In this document: positions 60,536 to 64,000 of the stretch, in pieces
How the letters are laid out: each line of letters begins with the position of its first letter
Position numbering within the stretch: position 1 is the stretch's first letter
Assembly: GCF_027744825.2 (NCBI RefSeq)
Contig: NC_071335.1
Location: 12,351,501-12,415,500, forward strand
Reading direction: 5' to 3'
DNA: 64,000 bases
DNA from: Synchiropus splendidus
Taxonomy: Eukaryota > Chordata > Actinopteri > Syngnathiformes > Callionymidae
Translations under genes and position numbers: made by a program
The notes under the pieces: model-generated
The model's database searches: none
The model's input: the letters and a program-made list of their open reading frames with translations, nothing else
Told to the model about the DNA's origin: nothing

Positions 60536-61600
60536 ATGACAACACGACTGGTGGACGGTAAATTTCAGTTTAAAAAAACTTCACGAATAATAGATTACTG
60601 ACTCAAAAGAAGTGAAGCTTAATCGCGGTAAAGTATTTTTGCAGGATATCGCCACCAATCTATTTCCTCCTGTTGCCTGTGCGTGAGACATGCTCTACGG
60701 AGTTGCTAAAATAAACAAGCAAATAAAAGCGGCATACCTCCCCAGATCACTTTCTGGAGTGCTGTGCGTGAACAGTTTTGGAAGCGTCTAACTAGGCGTG
60801 TAACTTTGGGAGACTGTCGTGGTGTGTATGCGCGAGCATTTGCAAGACAACAAGCGAGTGTATGTGTGTGGCACGGATTAAGAGCTTCACCCCTGGACCT
60901 CAAAATTAGATAGGGGATTAGCGGAACACATCCACCACCTGGCATTCTAAGCTGCGCAATTACAACAACAACTTTTAATCAACAACAGCCGCACATGTGT
61001 CACATATAGTCAGGAATCAGTCGTCTCGCTCTCGCAGGCGCTGACTGAGTGTACTCTTAAAGCTACAGGCCACACTGAGGGCTTATTGTAACCCACGGTA
61101 TTGACAGGGATGAGCCCAATTCAGAACTTGTTGCTGAGGATTTCAATTCCAGGGTGACTTTTACTTGGCTTGACATGATTCCAAAATAATATGTGAAAAA
61201 GTCGGCACTAATCTCGGTGGTAGCATCCAATTAGCACCCGTGTTCGGCATTTACGATCAAGTGACGCGTCGTGTTACTAACTTGATACCTTGGTAATCCC
61301 CGTAAAATTACCCGCTTTAGCTACTTTCCCCAACTCTAATATTTACGTCTGTATGGTGGTGCAGCAGGTTCAGTGTGGCCAGTGTAAAGCCAGCAAAGGT
61401 TAGGGCCACCCAAACAATGCGCTGGTTGCCAGCGAAGCTTAAGAATGCTTACAGATGGTATTCTGCAGCATTTTTGGAAGAAAACCTTTGCCACTAACGC
61501 ATATTATTACGATTCATAAAAACCTAAACACAAAAGGAAACTGAATCATTTGTGGCAACTGTGACTCAGGATCCAGATTGAGGCTCTATACAAAGACAGT

Positions 61601-61613
61601 TAGGGCTGGGCAA
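61601..61613 (+). repeat. Transposon-terminus-like motif TAGGGCTGGGCAA
   Basis: Identical to 8505-8517 and followed in both places by an AT-rich stretch with ATTGATT and a T-run. It is probably the end of a decayed non-autonomous element whose other end was not found. Confidence 0.35.
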
Positions 61614-64000
61614 TTTTATTGATTCTCCAATATAATTTTTTTTTGTCATAGAGTATCTATTTAATACCAGTAAGAATCACTTTTTTAAGTGCTTTCATGA
61701 AAAAAAAAAAACTCACCATATGACCAGAAAAATGATGTGGCAACCCGCTCCACCATACACAAAGTGCCACATCCATGACTTCAGAGGTGACAGCAGCCCA
61801 TTTCATTATACTATGTACAGGTACGGCCGGCTTGCATCACTGTTCAGTAACACAAGGGGAAAGGCAGCAATAACACAGCAAATGCCAAATAACTGAGGAA
61901 ATACCAACCAAGGAGCGCACCTGAATTAGATTAAAATAAACACAAGCAAAAAACATTTAGGTCAAGAATGAACGACGAATGAAGCTTAGAAAAGAGGATA
62001 AGAGAGGTGAGAATTACAAACCAAGGTTCATTCTGTCCATATAAACTTGACCTAGTTACTTTTACACACACAGTTGGCTCACGTCAGGCTAATGAAGCAC
62101 GGGCCTATAATGTCATTTGAAATATGTCAACACCCTAAAATGCTTCTTCAATGTAAGTTAGAAAGCAACCATCATATCAGCAAGACAAAAGATTTATTAA
62201 ATAAAGGTTCCGTACTCATGGCAGGTGAAAGTCATGGCTCCTTTAGACTCACAGGTGGCTCTTAATGTACAGCCCTAATGCAAGGGGCATCGGGGTCACA
62301 GTTCCTTGCTTCTGGAGACAGTAGACTCCCAAGTGCCATTGCGGTTGATTTACTAAAGGGCCTAGAGTTGGATCGCAGTTCAGCTTAGCGCAGCTAAATT
62401 CAATAAGCAGACAATTATCAGAACATAAATTGGCTCATGACTTGGACAATAATCTAATTTAAGATCACTGTGTATCTAAAAGTTGCGTCAACAGAAATGT
62501 TTATTCATTTCCAAATCCATATTTGTCTTCCAGCCAGTTAAAGATTTCAATGGCATCTTCTGAAACTCTCTTTTACATACAAACGTCATTAACCAGAGAG
62601 ATGAAATCTCTTCAGCTGGAAACTATTCAATCACAGATGACCACTTGAATTGCCTGAACATCAAATGCCTGCCAAAGAAGCATCACTCATCTTTTCAGCT
62701 TGGACGGGGTTTTTCATCAGTTTCCGCTGGGAACTTCGGCTTTAGTCGTGGCAGTGACAATCCCATAAAGTCACTGAATTCATCAAAGTGCCGTACCATG
62801 TGGACTCAACTGATCAGCAGATACAGAGATGTACAGTACTGGCATTCTGATCGTCCAGGGTAACAGCTCACATTGATCTTCCTTCATAAGCCACAGACAC
62901 CTTTCAAAGCAATGGCCAAATTTGACTTTTAACGTAAAACATTTAATCTCATTTTATGACCATGAATTCAAGTCCATTAGCAGGAATCGGGAAAGTAGGT
63001 CAGCATTTGAGTTTTACTTTTCTATGACTACTCCACACAAAAGGAGTAGAAGAACACATCTGAACTGCACAAAAATAAAATAATTAAAAACATTTTTAAA
63101 TGCAATTTCAAAGCTAGTCTTGCTTGTAGCATCCTGCAGCGATGACAACCCGTTGATGCACAAGCCAGAGTCGTGCTGGAGGTTCATTGGACTGTACCCA
63201 GGAAGTTTCCCTCAGCACCCCAGTTGCCATGGTACTAGCCAAATTAGAGTCCAAAAACGTGAGAGCAACAATCTGCGGGTTTGTGAGGCAGTATTTCATC
63301 GAGGTACTGGATGGGGGCAAAAAAAAACCAAACTGAAAATATTTCCACCTATTCTCAGAGTACAGCAAAACTATTTTTCTTTTGAAGGGTATATCAATCG
63401 AAGGTTTGTCAAGTGGTGACAATGATAAGCTCTAAGACCTGTAAACAAATTCCACAGGATGAGAGCCAACACAAAGCACCTTGATGGGTACACTTAATAA
63501 ATGTTCAACATATTCTGCAGCTGCGACTTCATTAAGTGACAGAATCATGAAAATCTCAAGGTAAAAGCCATAAACAACACAACCAAGTCGACATTTATGT
63601 TTAAATATGGCAAAGGTGAACAGCAGCTAAATAAAAGCTCATCCTTGGCCTCGCTCTTTGCTGCAGTGCATTAAATAAAGAAAGACACTTGATGACTTCA
63701 TGAAGTGCGTAAAAAGAAAAAAAAAACATCAACTGAGCAATTAAAGGCAAAGATGAATGGAAGTACATGGATTGAAATTTATGGGGGAAATAAAATATCA
63801 AGGAATTGTGACACGCCGAGAGTCTTCCATTCATTGAGAAGCCTGGCTAGTGAGGTGTGAATGGTGAGAAGGAACAAGGCTCAACTCAAACTCAAAAGCG
63901 TTTTTCAACGTCGGCGCTGTATTGTCTTGGATTTTATCTTCACGTGTCAACAAAATGAGTCATTTCGGATGTCTGCAGATAGGCCTCCAGTCAGGTTGTG

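Larger units (their letters stand above)
34979..64000 (-). other. nfix: Large 5' intron of nfix, at least 29 kb, running off the window
   Basis: The next upstream coding exons would be the short one ending ...AYFVHTP and the about 530-nt DNA-binding exon. I searched for both by reading and found neither, so they lie beyond the window end. The stretch has no supported gene and shows many random 60-146 codon frames. It holds GT/CA microsatellites (38381-38424, 45651-45678, 50659-50679, about 56764-56797), a perfect inverted repeat (52586-52635) and two repeat pieces (60475-60535, 61601-61613). Large NFI introns often carry conserved enhancers; none can be named without alignment. Confidence 0.65.

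Overview
This window is vertebrate nuclear DNA, almost certainly from a teleost fish with a fairly compact genome. Its genes are split into short exons with GT-AG introns. The proteins match vertebrate families, the intergenic DNA carries teleost-type repeats and dinucleotide microsatellites, and almost no long open frame in it is a real gene. I found no bacterial, phage or CRISPR features, and no RNA gene I could support.

Layout. (1) 1-3.1 kb, plus strand: a complete five-exon heme oxygenase 1 gene (hmox1, 273 aa) with TATA box and membrane anchor. (2) 4.9-5.7 kb, minus strand: a complete three-exon RING-H2 ubiquitin ligase of the RNF11 family (147 aa). (3) 5.7-6.5 kb: a shared, probably bidirectional promoter with two perfect CRE palindromes and ETS-type sites. 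(4) 6.5-11.1 kb, plus strand: a gene I do not recognise. It has a start-codon-only first exon, two in-phase proline-rich exons, and a probable 3' exon. (5) 11.2-64 kb, minus strand: the 3' half of a nuclear factor I gene, best matched to nfix. It has a 4.5 kb 3' UTR, a 15-nt last coding segment and eight further coding exons up to 34,978. The exons for the DNA-binding domain and the segment after it are missing, so 34,979-64,000 is read as one intron of at least 29 kb running off the window.

All exon junctions listed for hmox1, rnf11 and nfix keep the reading frame when phases are added up by hand. The nfix part gives 938 nt, or 312 residues plus stop once one carried base is added.

The genes do not form a pathway. 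The linkage is informative, though: RNF11 and NFIA are neighbours at megabase scale on human chromosome 1p, so an RNF11-like gene beside nfix looks like a surviving piece of a whole-genome-duplication paralogon. I see no convincing new system. The most open items are the unidentified gene at 6.5-9.7 kb, the shared CRE-rich promoter, a perfect inverted repeat at 52.6 kb, a MITE at 31.8-32.1 kb and a degenerate 84-bp tandem repeat at 24.5 kb.
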